Shown piece after piece: positions 26,674 through 35,979 of a DNA stretch of 64,000 nucleotides. Source of the stretch: Clostridiales bacterium (lineage in GTDB: Bacteria; Bacillota; Clostridia; Peptostreptococcales; Anaerovoracaceae); contig QXXF01000022.1 of assembly GCA_009911365.1 (NCBI GenBank), positions 25,255-89,254 on the forward strand, in the 5' to 3' direction. A program made the position numbers and the translations under genes. Positions within the stretch are counted from its first letter, which is position 1, and every line of letters begins with the position of its first letter. The notes beneath the pieces are model-generated. The model had not been told where the DNA came from. It made no database searches and worked only from the letters and a program-made list of their open reading frames with translations.

Positions 26674-27853
26674 TACTCTGGGACGAGCTGGCGCAGAAAT
26701 AGCATTGCTGGGACTTTTGAAAAATCTTGATCCAACGAAATACGATATTTCCCTTTATGTGATCATGGCCCAGGGAGAAATGATCAAACAGGTGCCTGAT
26801 CATGTGAAAGTGCTTAATTCGAGTTTTAATCATCAGTCCGTGCTGTCAAAGCAAGGGCGGTGGAGCATGATGAAAACTAGCGTTGCTGCTTTTTTCCGCA
26901 ACGGCGCGTGTGCCAGTAAACTGCGCTACTTGCTTAAAACAGGCTTTGCCATGATAAAAGCAGGGACTTTTCAGATTGATAAATTACTTTGGCGCGTGCT
27001 TTCGGATGGAGCGCGGCGTTTTGATGAGACTTTTGATTTGGCGATTGCTTATATAGAAGGCGGCTCCGCCTATTATGTGGCGGATCATGTAAAAGCCAGA
27101 AAAAAAGCAGCGTTTATACATATTGCTTATGAAAATGCGGGATACACCAGACAGATGGATCAAGACTGTTGGGGTCAGTTTGATCAAATTTTTGCTGTAT
27201 CTGATGAGGTAAAAGAATATTTCGCGAAATTCTACCCAGAATATTCTAATCGGCTTGCTGTCTTCCATAATGTGATCGACCGAGAACACATATGGCACCG
27301 ATCCCAGGAAGAAGGCGGCTTTGAAGATGACTACAAGGGTCTGCGCATTTTGACAGTGGGACGGCTGACCTATCAGAAAGGCTATGACATTGCCATAGAA
27401 GCCATGGCCTTATTAAAAAAACTCGGCTGTCAGGCAAAGTGGTATGTGTTAGGAGAAGGCGATCAAAGAAAAAAGCTGGAAAAAAAGATTGCGGACTTGC
27501 GGTTGCAGGATCATTTTTGTCTCATGGGTGCTGTGGAAAATCCTTACCCTTATTACAGACAGACAGATCTATACGTTCATGCCACTAGATTTGAAGGAAA
27601 AAGCATCGCAATTCAAGAAGCGCAGACATTAGGATGTGCCATCATTGCTTCAGATAGCGATGGTAATAGAGAACATATTATCAATCATGAAGATGGCATC
27701 ATCTGCGAATTGACACCCAAATCCATCGCGGACAATATCAGGCTATTGTTGGAGGATAAAGACAAAAGAAAAGCGTTCAGCAGAGCGGCAAGGCGCAAAG
27801 CAGCACAAGAGGAAGCCCAAATTCATTTGCTGACAGAACTGCTGATGACGTAG
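26648..27853 (+). CDS. GT4 family glycosyltransferase
   Basis: 401 aa, two Rossmann domains of a GT-B enzyme. The start at 26648 is chosen because the first strand (KKLLLVINTLGRAGAE) follows immediately and GGAGGAGG lies about 12 nt upstream; a longer in-frame start at 26597 lies inside the preceding gene. C-terminal features: ILTVGRLTYQKGYDIAIEA, LGEGDQRKKLEKK, and the sugar-nucleotide site TRFEGKSIAIQEAQTLG followed by CAIIASDSDG. Donor and acceptor cannot be deduced. It transfers a sugar in the cytoplasm to a lipid-linked or Pel-linked acceptor. Confidence 0.85.
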   Translation: MKKLLLVINTLGRAGAEIALLGLLKNLDPTKYDISLYVIMAQGEMIKQVPDHVKVLNSSFNHQSVLSKQGRWSMMKTSVAAFFRNGACASKLRYLLKTGFAMIKAGTFQIDKLLWRVLSDGARRFDETFDLAIAYIEGGSAYYVADHVKARKKAAFIHIAYENAGYTRQMDQDCWGQFDQIFAVSDEVKEYFAKFYPEYSNRLAVFHNVIDREHIWHRSQEEGGFEDDYKGLRILTVGRLTYQKGYDIAIEAMALLKKLGCQAKWYVLGEGDQRKKLEKKIADLRLQDHFCLMGAVENPYPYYRQTDLYVHATRFEGKSIAIQEAQTLGCAIIASDSDGNREHIINHEDGIICELTPKSIADNIRLLLEDKDKRKAFSRAARRKAAQEEAQIHLLTELLMT

Positions 27854-27911
27854 GAAATATCGCCGTACGATATGGACAGAGTTTCAAGAAGTCCAGTGCT
27901 GAAAAAGAATC

Positions 27912-27956
27912 AACAAAGTCCATCGCTGAGAGAGAACCGGCGAACCCGACTTTGTT
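27912..27956 (+). repeat. 9-bp inverted repeat upstream of the DPM1-like GT2 gene
   Basis: AACAAAGTC (27912-27920) and GACTTTGTT (27948-27956) are perfect inverted repeats with a 27-nt loop. There is no U-tract, so it is more likely mRNA structure or a processing site than a terminator. The 126-bp gap 27854-27979 is one of the longer gaps inside the island. It also has an imperfect direct repeat, GTCCAGTGCTGA then GTCCATCGCTGA. Confidence 0.4.
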
Positions 27957-27979
27957 CCATAAGAGGAGAATGAGAACAC

Positions 27980-28753
27980 ATGGTTAGGAAAGAGCTGTTG
28001 ATTATCATTCCGGCTCATAATGAGGAAGAAAACATACCAAGAGTGCTGGAACAGTTGGCACAGCCTGAAATCGCAAAAATGGCAGACGTCCTTGTGATCG
28101 ATGACGCATCCACGGATTTGACGGGCCGCATTGTAAAAACGTATCATTATCATTTAGTGACGCAAGTTTTTAATATGGGATATGGAAGCGCTTTGCAGGT
28201 GGGATATAAATATGCGGTTCAAAATCATTATCAATATGTGATTCAAATGGATGCTGATGGACAGCATGATCCTTGCGACATCCCAGCGATTTACCAGAAG
28301 CTAAAGGAAAAAACAGATGGTGAGGAAAGCCCCAATATTGTTCTAGCGTCTCGATTTATGGAAGGCAGTGCTCCTTTTCCAGTGTCTGTTTCAAAAAAAA
28401 TAGCTTATAAATTTTTCCGTTTTTTGATTTACATCTTAACAGGGAAAAGGATTTATGATCCGACAACGGGAATGCAGGGGCTAGACCGAAGCGCTTTTTG
28501 CTACTATTCAAAATCCGATCATTTTGATGACAAATATCCGGATGCCAATATGATCTTGCAGATGATTCTTCTAGGGTTTCAAGTGACGCAGATTCCGGCG
28601 GTCATGCATACAAGGACAGTCGGCCAAAGCATGCATTCGGGGTTAAAACCTATTTGGTATATGTTTCGGATGTTTTTCAGTATGATGGTGGTCTTATTTC
28701 GGATAAAAGTGTTGAAGTTTGATAGAGAAGGCAGGGAAAGCCATGTGGAATGA
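27980..28753 (+). CDS. GT2 glycosyltransferase, polyprenyl-phosphate mannosyl/glucosyltransferase type
   Basis: 257 aa GT-A enzyme. Motifs: LLIIIPAHNEEENI at the N-terminus, VIDDASTDLT, GYGSALQVGYKYA, the metal-binding IQMDADGQHDP (DxD) and TTGMQGLDR. This is the dolichyl-phosphate-mannose-synthase-like group, which makes a polyprenyl-phosphate sugar used as donor by GT-C enzymes outside the membrane. A GT-C-like gene lies at 30053, which fits. AGAGGAG precedes the ATG. Confidence 0.87.
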   Translation: MVRKELLIIIPAHNEEENIPRVLEQLAQPEIAKMADVLVIDDASTDLTGRIVKTYHYHLVTQVFNMGYGSALQVGYKYAVQNHYQYVIQMDADGQHDPCDIPAIYQKLKEKTDGEESPNIVLASRFMEGSAPFPVSVSKKIAYKFFRFLIYILTGKRIYDPTTGMQGLDRSAFCYYSKSDHFDDKYPDANMILQMILLGFQVTQIPAVMHTRTVGQSMHSGLKPIWYMFRMFFSMMVVLFRIKVLKFDREGRESHVE

Positions 28754-30026
28754 AGGCAAAAAAAACATGCGGTTCCGCAAGGCGGATCTGCGGGAAACTA
28801 GTGAGGCACTGCATAATCCGGGCTGCGGCTGGTATCATGTTTATACCTTTTCTGCTGCGCCGCCGCGTCGAGAGGAGGTTTTTTATCTGGCCGTGGGTGG
28901 CGAGAGTGAACAGCTGGTGCTGCTTTTGATCGATATTGGGGCTTTTCAGCAACAGGAACTTTCGGAAGAAGCACTGTCTTATGTGGAAAGTGTTTTGCGA
29001 TTTTTCCAGAAAAACGACAGGAAGATGATTCTGCGTTTTGTTTATGATACAGAAGGAAAGGGAGCAGAAAGAGAACCGCAATCTATTTCCCTGGTAAAGC
29101 GGCATATGTGGCAGCTGGGCGGGGTCGTACAGCAATATGCGGAGGATATCCTTCTAATGCAGGGGATTTTTGTAGGAAACTGGGGCGAAATGCACGGCTC
29201 AAAATTTCTCTATCAAAAAGCGATGGTAGACTTGCTCAATACCCTTTATCAGGCAACGGAAGGAAGCTGTCATTTGGCAGTACGCACGCCAGCCCAGTGG
29301 AGAAGCGTCCTTTCCAGTGCTGCGGCAGAACCGGCATTGGAAAACATTCTGACTGTCTTTAACGATGGAATCTTTGGATCCTTCACAGACTTGGGAACCT
29401 ATGGCATGGCAAACAGACAGGAAGCCGGGGACCTGAACCCTTGGAGCAGAGAGGAAGAGCTTTGCTGGCAGAGCGAGAGACTGAAAGGAAAACCAAACGG
29501 CGGCGAAGCTTTGTGGGGAAATCCACCTGTAGGCTATGAACAAGCAGCAGAAGAAATGCAGAAAATGCGTTTGAGCTATTTGAACAGTGTCCATGATTCG
29601 CGACAGTTAGACTACTGGAAAGAAGAAACTGTGAAAAAGAGAGGATGCTGGAATGGCCTGAGTGGCTATGCGTATATTGGCAGGCACTTGGGATATCGAT
29701 TTGTTATTCGTGACGTACGGCTGATCAAAAAGGCGTTTTTAGAGATTACGGTAGAAAACTGTGGATTCGCGGAACTGTGTGAGGAGGCGGAATGTGTTTT
29801 GATCCTAGAGAAAAGAGATGAAACCATCAGCAGCCAGCCGGTTGACACGGATCCACGTAAATGGGAGAGTGGAAAGCAGACAGTGTTGCGCATTGGACTT
29901 CTTGGGGAGCGGGAACTAAATCCGCGCAGGCTGTTTCTGCGATTAAAGAGGAAGAAGGATGGCAGCGTGATTCGCTTTGCCAATGAGGCAGACGGTGAAC
30001 GCGTAATGCTGGGTGAATTCAAGTAA
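28743..30026 (+). CDS. DUF4874/DUF4832 protein (cytoplasmic copy)
   Basis: About 427 aa. Start ambiguous: TTG 28719, ATG 28743 (used; AGGGAAAG just upstream, 11-bp overlap with the previous gene) or ATG 28767. N-terminal half DUF4874-like (NPGCGWYHVYTF, ILRFVYDTEGKGAEREP, IFVGNWGEMHGSKF), C-terminal half DUF4832-like (VFNDGIFGSFTDLGTYG, SGYAYIGRHLGYRF). The fold is thought to be a TIM-barrel glycosidase-like domain plus a beta-sandwich, and the conserved Glu/Asp residues in NWGEM and FNDG would suit an active site. No signal peptide is visible, unlike the paralogue at 32362. Function not established. Confidence 0.75.
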   Translation: MWNEGKKNMRFRKADLRETSEALHNPGCGWYHVYTFSAAPPRREEVFYLAVGGESEQLVLLLIDIGAFQQQELSEEALSYVESVLRFFQKNDRKMILRFVYDTEGKGAEREPQSISLVKRHMWQLGGVVQQYAEDILLMQGIFVGNWGEMHGSKFLYQKAMVDLLNTLYQATEGSCHLAVRTPAQWRSVLSSAAAEPALENILTVFNDGIFGSFTDLGTYGMANRQEAGDLNPWSREEELCWQSERLKGKPNGGEALWGNPPVGYEQAAEEMQKMRLSYLNSVHDSRQLDYWKEETVKKRGCWNGLSGYAYIGRHLGYRFVIRDVRLIKKAFLEITVENCGFAELCEEAECVLILEKRDETISSQPVDTDPRKWESGKQTVLRIGLLGERELNPRRLFLRLKRKKDGSVIRFANEADGERVMLGEFK

Positions 30027-30052
30027 GGCTTTTATGAAAGGAGGAACAAACA

Positions 30053-32365
30053 ATGATTCTAATACACTGGATCTTGGAATATGCTGCTGTGCTCTGCGGT
30101 TATGTGTTTCTGCTGTTCATCTGGCCTTCCGTGGTTTTTCGCAAACATCTTGCGAAAAAAAGTAAAGTATATTGGTTTTGCTTTTGTGTTGCCGGGCAAA
30201 TGGTGCTGATTAATACGGTTGTTCTGGTCTTTGGCTTGCTGCATATTCTGAATAAATGGACGATTCTTGCGTTTTTTTATGGAATATTTCTGCTGGTGAT
30301 TTTACGCAAGGTCAAATTTAATATGGGAACAATAGAAGATATCCGTCATCTGGTAATGGGCGTTTATGGAAAGAAACGGATTTTCTTTCGTATTATTTAT
30401 TTCCTACAGGGCAAACTGAAACAACTATGCGCAAAAATATGGGCGATCATCTATCCACATTTGGGGGAATACGCGGTTTTGGCGCTATTGCTGATTTTTG
30501 GGATGATTTATTTTTCCTATGGCGCGTTTCAGGATTATTCCTATGGATATAGTGATATGAATGTGCATCACAGCTGGATTTATGGACTAGTAGAAGGGAG
30601 AATCTTTTCAGCAGGCGTTTATCCGGAAGGAATGCATTGTTTTGTATATTGCATGCATATATTGTTTGGGATTTCAATTTACAGTAATATGCTGTTTATT
30701 GGCGGGATTCACATTGCTGTGACGTTGCTTGCCATATATGTATTATTAAGAGAAGTGTTTGCTTGGAGTTATACACCTTTTTTTGTGATTGCGATGTTTT
30801 TGACTTTGGACATGGCAGTATCTATGGTGGCTGCGACTTCAATGTCCCGTTTGCAATGTATGCTTCCACAAGAATTTGGCATGTATACCGAGTTTCTTTG
30901 TGCGTTGTATTTGATTCGCTATTTAAAGTATTCTCGCCAGATTGTTCGGAAAGGCAGTCTAACAAGATTCTATTGGGACGAAAATCTATTCCTTTTGATC
31001 ATGTCTATTGCGGCATCTATTTCAATTCACTTTTATGCCACGATTATGGCTGTTCTCATCTGTATTGCTGTTGCTTTGTGTTCAATATGGAAAGTGTTCA
31101 GCAGAAAACGTTTTGTGCCTTTGGTAGCCGCGGTCTTATGTGGAGTGCTGATTGCTGCCTTACCCATGGCAGGCGCATTGGCATCAGGAATTCCATTTCA
31201 AGGCTCGATTGGATGGGCGATGGGAGTTATAAATGGAACAGAGGATGATGAGGCACAGGTTCAAGAAACAAAAAAGGATAAACTAACCGAAAATCAAAAA
31301 AAAGAAAAAATAACGGTAAAGAGTCTGGCACAGAATGGAATGACCTGGGCCAAAGCGACAGGCGCAAAACTATATAGTGGATGTCAGAGACTATATGGTG
31401 CGGAACGGGCGAGGTGGGTGGTCATTTTAACCTGTTTCTCTGCAGTGCTGTGGCTTGCGTTTCGTTTATTGGCAGCTTTGATCCAGCGCAGATGCATACG
31501 AAAAAAAAGCATAGCGGCAGGGTGCTTTAATCAATTTCCGGGAATGATTTTGGCCTTGGTTGTCTTCGTAGTGGCATATACCGCACCGCAGTTAGGCTTG
31601 CCAGAACTGGTGCAGATCGCACGTTTAGGGGCAACAGCGAATATACTGTGCCTTTCGGTAATTATAATGCCGATTGATATGCTTTTTACTCTAGTATCAT
31701 GGTTTGGAGGAAAAAGACTTCTTCAAATAATATCTGTATGCTGTATGATAGGAATTTATATAGGAACAAACTATCTGGGTATTTACCATGGTTACTTGAA
31801 CTATGAACTCACGCGCTACAATGCGGCAGTAACGGTGACAGAGTCCATTATTCGAACACTCCCGCGGTATACCTATACAATCGTTTCACCCACAGAGGAA
31901 CTGTATCCTGTTATTGATTATGGCCGTCATGAAGAACTTTTGACTTTTGTGGAAAAAAGTGACAAGGAGGTAGAATATACGCTTCCTACGCAATATGTCT
32001 TTTTGTATATAGAAAAACAAGCACTGAACTATGCGCAATATCATTTTTTTAGTGGACCGTCATGGTTGGCAATTGAGAGGGAGAGAACGGACTATCCTGC
32101 GTCACGTATCAGTTACTGTCCTGAAGTGTGTGGAGTAAAGATTTCTAAAGAGGCCGCACAGGAAGAACTGAAGTATACAAAAGCATGGTCAGCCTATACA
32201 CATGTTGATATGCGAACTGTTTTAGAATCAAAAGCATACGAATGGTGTCAGCGTTTTTCAAAGACGTATCCATTAGAGCTGAATGTGTATTATGAAGATG
32301 AAAATTTTATCTGTTACTATTTTGCGCAGGAACCGCATGCGCCGTATAATTTGGCGATAAAGTGA
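30053..32365 (+). CDS. Large polytopic membrane protein, GT-C-like
   Basis: 770 aa with about a dozen transmembrane helices and a C-terminal extracytoplasmic domain of about 170 residues. After the third or fourth helix the loop GYSDMNVHHSWIYGLVEGR has an Asp and a His pair where GT-C enzymes carry their catalytic acidic motif. A highly charged linker (about residues 398-435, Lys/Glu/Gln-rich) separates two membrane blocks. A GT-C glycosyltransferase or polymerase using polyprenyl-phosphate sugar is the best guess; a Wzy-type polymerase is the alternative. AAAGGAGG precedes the ATG and the stop overlaps the next start by 4 bp. Confidence 0.6.
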   Translation: MILIHWILEYAAVLCGYVFLLFIWPSVVFRKHLAKKSKVYWFCFCVAGQMVLINTVVLVFGLLHILNKWTILAFFYGIFLLVILRKVKFNMGTIEDIRHLVMGVYGKKRIFFRIIYFLQGKLKQLCAKIWAIIYPHLGEYAVLALLLIFGMIYFSYGAFQDYSYGYSDMNVHHSWIYGLVEGRIFSAGVYPEGMHCFVYCMHILFGISIYSNMLFIGGIHIAVTLLAIYVLLREVFAWSYTPFFVIAMFLTLDMAVSMVAATSMSRLQCMLPQEFGMYTEFLCALYLIRYLKYSRQIVRKGSLTRFYWDENLFLLIMSIAASISIHFYATIMAVLICIAVALCSIWKVFSRKRFVPLVAAVLCGVLIAALPMAGALASGIPFQGSIGWAMGVINGTEDDEAQVQETKKDKLTENQKKEKITVKSLAQNGMTWAKATGAKLYSGCQRLYGAERARWVVILTCFSAVLWLAFRLLAALIQRRCIRKKSIAAGCFNQFPGMILALVVFVVAYTAPQLGLPELVQIARLGATANILCLSVIIMPIDMLFTLVSWFGGKRLLQIISVCCMIGIYIGTNYLGIYHGYLNYELTRYNAAVTVTESIIRTLPRYTYTIVSPTEELYPVIDYGRHEELLTFVEKSDKEVEYTLPTQYVFLYIEKQALNYAQYHFFSGPSWLAIERERTDYPASRISYCPEVCGVKISKEAAQEELKYTKAWSAYTHVDMRTVLESKAYEWCQRFSKTYPLELNVYYEDENFICYYFAQEPHAPYNLAIK

Positions 32366-33798
32366 TGGGAATGATAAGAATAATGAAATGGTATGGTTGG
32401 AAAAAGTGGAAATATATAGCGGTGCTCATGGCGTTAGCGGTTTGTGTGCTGTGCTTTAGCGGATGCGGGCGAACTGTGGAAATAAGCACATATGACTTTA
32501 CAGAATCATCCCAGGAGCTTGATAATCCCAGCAGAGGCTTTTACCGTATTCACTGTTTTCAGATTACAGATCATCAGGAAGATTATCAACAGAAGATTGC
32601 TGAGGAATTTAATCAGGATAAGGAAACTAGACTTTGTCTCATTGAGATCAATCTGCAAAATTATAAAGAAGGAGCCATTACAGAAGCGGGACTAGCGAAT
32701 ATTGAATCCCTGTTAGAGGCTTTGAAAGCCACGGATAAACAGCTGATCCTCCGCTTTTTATATGACTGGGATGGCAAGAATATGGAACGCGAGCCGGAAA
32801 ATCTTGAGACGATTTTGCTGCACATGGAGCAGATAGGTCCTGCGCTGCGCAGGCACCACAAGCAGATTTTCACCCTCCAGGGACTGTTTATTGGAAACTG
32901 GGGAGAAATGAATGGAACCAAGTTCCTGAAGGACGAGGATTTGTCTCAGTTGGCGTTCAAACTGGCAGCTGTGACGGATCCATCCACATATCTGTCTGTC
33001 CGCATGCCGGCACAGTGGCGAAAGATCATCGGTGATCAGGGGGAAAATCAATCGATCAGAGATCTAAAAACAAGGCTTGGCCTGTTTAACGATGGCATGC
33101 TTGGAAATGAAAGCGATTATGGCACTTATGGAACAGAAAGCGCTGACGCGGCAGATTGGCGTTCCAGCTGGTCTAGGGAAGATGAACTGGAGTTTCAGAA
33201 TGAGCTGTGCGGCTGCGTGCCCAATGGCGGCGAAGTGATCCATGAAAATGCTTTTAATGATTTAGATAGAGCCATAGAAGATTTAGCGACCATGCATGTC
33301 ACATGTCTCAATCAAGATTATGACAGAGAAGTCTTTCAAAAATGGGAAAGAGAACAAGTCTTAGAACAAGGCTGCTTTTCTGGCATGGATGGGCTGACCT
33401 ATATAAAACGACACCTGGGCTACCGTCTGCTGATTACAGATGCTCATCTGGAGCATAAGGCTTTAAAGAACTTGCTGTCAGCGGATGTTACCTTCAAGAA
33501 CGCGGGTTTCGCGCCGCTTTACAGAGATGTCAAGGTTCAGCTCAGTTTGTATAGCGAAGAGAAGGATCAGCTATTGACGTATGAGGTGCCGCAGAATTTG
33601 CGAAAACTTTTGGGAGGAAAACAGGCGGAGGAATTATTGACCATTCATCAGGATATTCCCTTAAAGGAACTTTCAAAGACCAGTTATAAAGCATATGTGT
33701 CGCTGATAGATAGCCAGACCGGGAAAAGCGTTTTTCTGGCAAATGAGCAGGAAGTCGAGCAATACGGCTATCCCATTGGTACGATTGATATTGATTAA
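32362..33798 (+). CDS. DUF4874/DUF4832 lipoprotein
   Basis: 478 aa, paralogue of the protein at 28743. N-terminal signal peptide with a lipobox (LCFSGCG, Cys at about residue 34), so it is predicted to be anchored outside the membrane. Same landmarks in the same order: NPSRGFYRIHCF, LRFLYDWDGKNMEREP, LFIGNWGEMNGTKF, LFNDGMLGNESDYGTYG, LTYIKRHLGYRL. GTG 32362 is used (GTGA overlap with the upstream stop), but ATG 32365 or 32371 could serve equally. The pair may act on the polysaccharide on opposite sides of the membrane. Enzymatic activity is inference. Confidence 0.78.
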   Translation: MMGMIRIMKWYGWKKWKYIAVLMALAVCVLCFSGCGRTVEISTYDFTESSQELDNPSRGFYRIHCFQITDHQEDYQQKIAEEFNQDKETRLCLIEINLQNYKEGAITEAGLANIESLLEALKATDKQLILRFLYDWDGKNMEREPENLETILLHMEQIGPALRRHHKQIFTLQGLFIGNWGEMNGTKFLKDEDLSQLAFKLAAVTDPSTYLSVRMPAQWRKIIGDQGENQSIRDLKTRLGLFNDGMLGNESDYGTYGTESADAADWRSSWSREDELEFQNELCGCVPNGGEVIHENAFNDLDRAIEDLATMHVTCLNQDYDREVFQKWEREQVLEQGCFSGMDGLTYIKRHLGYRLLITDAHLEHKALKNLLSADVTFKNAGFAPLYRDVKVQLSLYSEEKDQLLTYEVPQNLRKLLGGKQAEELLTIHQDIPLKELSKTSYKAYVSLIDSQTGKSVFLANEQEVEQYGYPIGTIDID

Positions 33799-33847
33799 AT
33801 GTTGGAGTAGAGGACAATTGATTAAATCTTAAAGATAAGGGAAAATC

Positions 33848-34861
33848 ATGAGAGAACTAGTTTCAATTATTATACCTGCGTATCAGGAAGAAAAGAGAAT
33901 TGGACGGTGCTTGACCAGTATCCTGAAATCTTCATATCGTAATCTGGAACTGATCGTAGTGAACGATGGATCTACTGATAAGACAAAGGATATTGTCCGC
34001 AGCTTCATGGAAAAAATGAAGCCAGACGGACCGGTGATTAAGCTGATCGATATTCCTAATGGAGGCCCTGCGCATGCAAGAAATGTAGGCTTGCAACACA
34101 CGAAAGGGCGATTTATCGGTTTTGCGGACGCGGATGATATGATTCATCCACATATGATAGAACGGCTGGTGGAAAGTCTGTGCAGAGGAAATGACCTAGC
34201 TGTCTGCGGAAGGCTCATCTGTACAGAAAATGGGACACGGGCACTGAGGCAATATCGTCTTAGAAAGCAGCATCGCAGATGTCCTGAACAAGCGCTTGAA
34301 ATGGTTATGTGGGAGCAGCTATTGATGAGCGGAAATTCTGCCTTGTTTTTGCGAGAAAAAATTTTGGGTAAAGCTGGTGAACTTCTGCTCTCTTTTTCAG
34401 AAGACGTAACGAACTTTGAAGACTTTGCCTTTGTCTGTGAATATTTACGCAGTTGTACTGGTTTTCTGGAAGTGCTGCCTTTTCATGGATACTTTTATTG
34501 TAAGCGTCCAGGAAGCCTTACTAGTACAGTGCTTTCAGTAGAGGAACTTTGCCAGGATCTGCAGCCGATTCTTCGAGTGGGAGAGACGATCAATGATGAT
34601 CATTTCACAGCGCACAAAATTCAGTATGCCTTTCGATTCATGGCGTTCTGGTATGAAGAGGCGTTACGTTGCAGCAGGAAAGAATTTTCACAGGAGAGCG
34701 AAAGCTGGAAGATCTGCATGCGAGAGTTAGAGCGATATGCGGATATTTATATGAAGGCTCCAAATGTGCTGCCGCACCGGAAACTGGCCATGTGGATTGT
34801 CAGGAAGCGTCCAAATCTAGGATGGCTGCTGGCCAAGACAGTTGGGAGGGTAATATTGTGA
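33848..34861 (+). CDS. GT2 glycosyltransferase
   Basis: 337 aa. Classic GT2 N-terminus: VSIIIPAYQEEKRIGRCL, LIVVNDGSTDKT, GGPAHARNVGL, IGFADADDMIHP (DxD). The C-terminal third is a variable helical acceptor region. Weak RBS (AAGGGAAA). It ends in a GTGA overlap with a second GT2, so the two are made together. Sugar specificity unknown. Confidence 0.87.
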   Translation: MRELVSIIIPAYQEEKRIGRCLTSILKSSYRNLELIVVNDGSTDKTKDIVRSFMEKMKPDGPVIKLIDIPNGGPAHARNVGLQHTKGRFIGFADADDMIHPHMIERLVESLCRGNDLAVCGRLICTENGTRALRQYRLRKQHRRCPEQALEMVMWEQLLMSGNSALFLREKILGKAGELLLSFSEDVTNFEDFAFVCEYLRSCTGFLEVLPFHGYFYCKRPGSLTSTVLSVEELCQDLQPILRVGETINDDHFTAHKIQYAFRFMAFWYEEALRCSRKEFSQESESWKICMRELERYADIYMKAPNVLPHRKLAMWIVRKRPNLGWLLAKTVGRVIL

Positions 34862-35934
34862 ATAAAGATAAGATATGCGGGAAAGCCCCCTTCTTTTCCA
34901 TTATTGTACCGACCTACAATAACGAACGTGAATTAAGCAGATGCATTGACAGTATTTTGGTTCAGACTTGTACGAATTTTGAATTGATACTGGTGAATGA
35001 TGGCTCCACGGACGCTACGCCCCAGATCTGTGAGGCTTATGCCGCGCAGGACAAGAGAGTTCGGGTCATCCATAAGGAGAACCAGGGTGTCACAGCAGCG
35101 AGAAATGACGGCCTGTTTTGCGCAGCGGGACAGTATGTGTATTATGTGGATGCTGATGACTGGATTGAACAAGGATTGCTGCAGGAGGCGATTTGTGTGC
35201 TGGGAAAGCCAGAACCGCCGGATATGTTTGTCTTTGGCTACACGAGGCTATCGCAGAATGGAGAAAAGATTCAGTGCTCATGGCCTTTTGAACCAGGATT
35301 GTATCAGAAGGGACAGCTGGAAGATGAGGTCTATCCCAAAATGATGCGGTCTTTGCGTGTTATGCGGCAATGGAGACGGCTGATTTCTCCAGCGCTTTGG
35401 GATAAGATCGTTGCGAAATCATTACTATTCGCACATTATTGTCATGATACGGCTTTATTTTATCAGGAGGATTTCGTTTGCTCTTATGAATGTGTGTACT
35501 TTGCGGAATCCATATACTTTTCCTGTTCAAATTTTTATGTATATGATCAATGCAGTGAAAGCTCCATGCATCAGCGATATCACGCAGAGTTACTTAAAAA
35601 TAATAGAGCTGTGGCACAGTACCTTCACAATCATTTGGGAGGGCAAGGAAATCCCTCGATTGTTCAACAGATTCGTGAACTGGAATTTGATGGCTTGATC
35701 ACTGCGGCATGCCAAGAAATTCGCTTTAGTCCCTCTCTTTGGCAAGCTGCCCGCAGGTGGAAAACAATTTTGAGGGAGGATGCGATATTTCCCACATGTG
35801 CTTTGGCAGGATTATCTTTTCCAGCGCGCATTTGTGTGTTGCTATTTAGTTTTCGTATTGTGTGTCCGGCTATGATAATGATAAAGCTTTTGTGTAAGAT
35901 AAAAGGGATTCCAATAAAAACAGAGAATAATTAG
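34858..35934 (+). CDS. GT2 glycosyltransferase
   Basis: 358 aa from the GTG at 34858, chosen because GGGAGGG lies 7 nt upstream and the start overlaps the previous stop (GTGA). A much longer in-frame start inside the upstream gene (34669) is rejected. Motifs: FSIIVPTYNNERELSRC, LILVNDGSTDATP, GVTAARNDGL, YYVDADDWIEQ. A hydrophobic segment near the C-terminus may touch the membrane. Specificity unknown. Confidence 0.86.
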   Translation: MNKDKICGKAPFFSIIVPTYNNERELSRCIDSILVQTCTNFELILVNDGSTDATPQICEAYAAQDKRVRVIHKENQGVTAARNDGLFCAAGQYVYYVDADDWIEQGLLQEAICVLGKPEPPDMFVFGYTRLSQNGEKIQCSWPFEPGLYQKGQLEDEVYPKMMRSLRVMRQWRRLISPALWDKIVAKSLLFAHYCHDTALFYQEDFVCSYECVYFAESIYFSCSNFYVYDQCSESSMHQRYHAELLKNNRAVAQYLHNHLGGQGNPSIVQQIRELEFDGLITAACQEIRFSPSLWQAARRWKTILREDAIFPTCALAGLSFPARICVLLFSFRIVCPAMIMIKLLCKIKGIPIKTENN

Positions 35935-35979
35935 AAAGATGTCTGATGCGAAGGAAATAGCGAGGGGGTTCAAAGAGTA

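Noticed and set aside
34669-34857. 63-codon N-terminal extension of the second GT2 gene
   Set aside because: It lies inside the preceding GT2 gene in another frame, and a GTG with GGGAGGG 7 nt upstream gives a canonical GT2 start at 34858.
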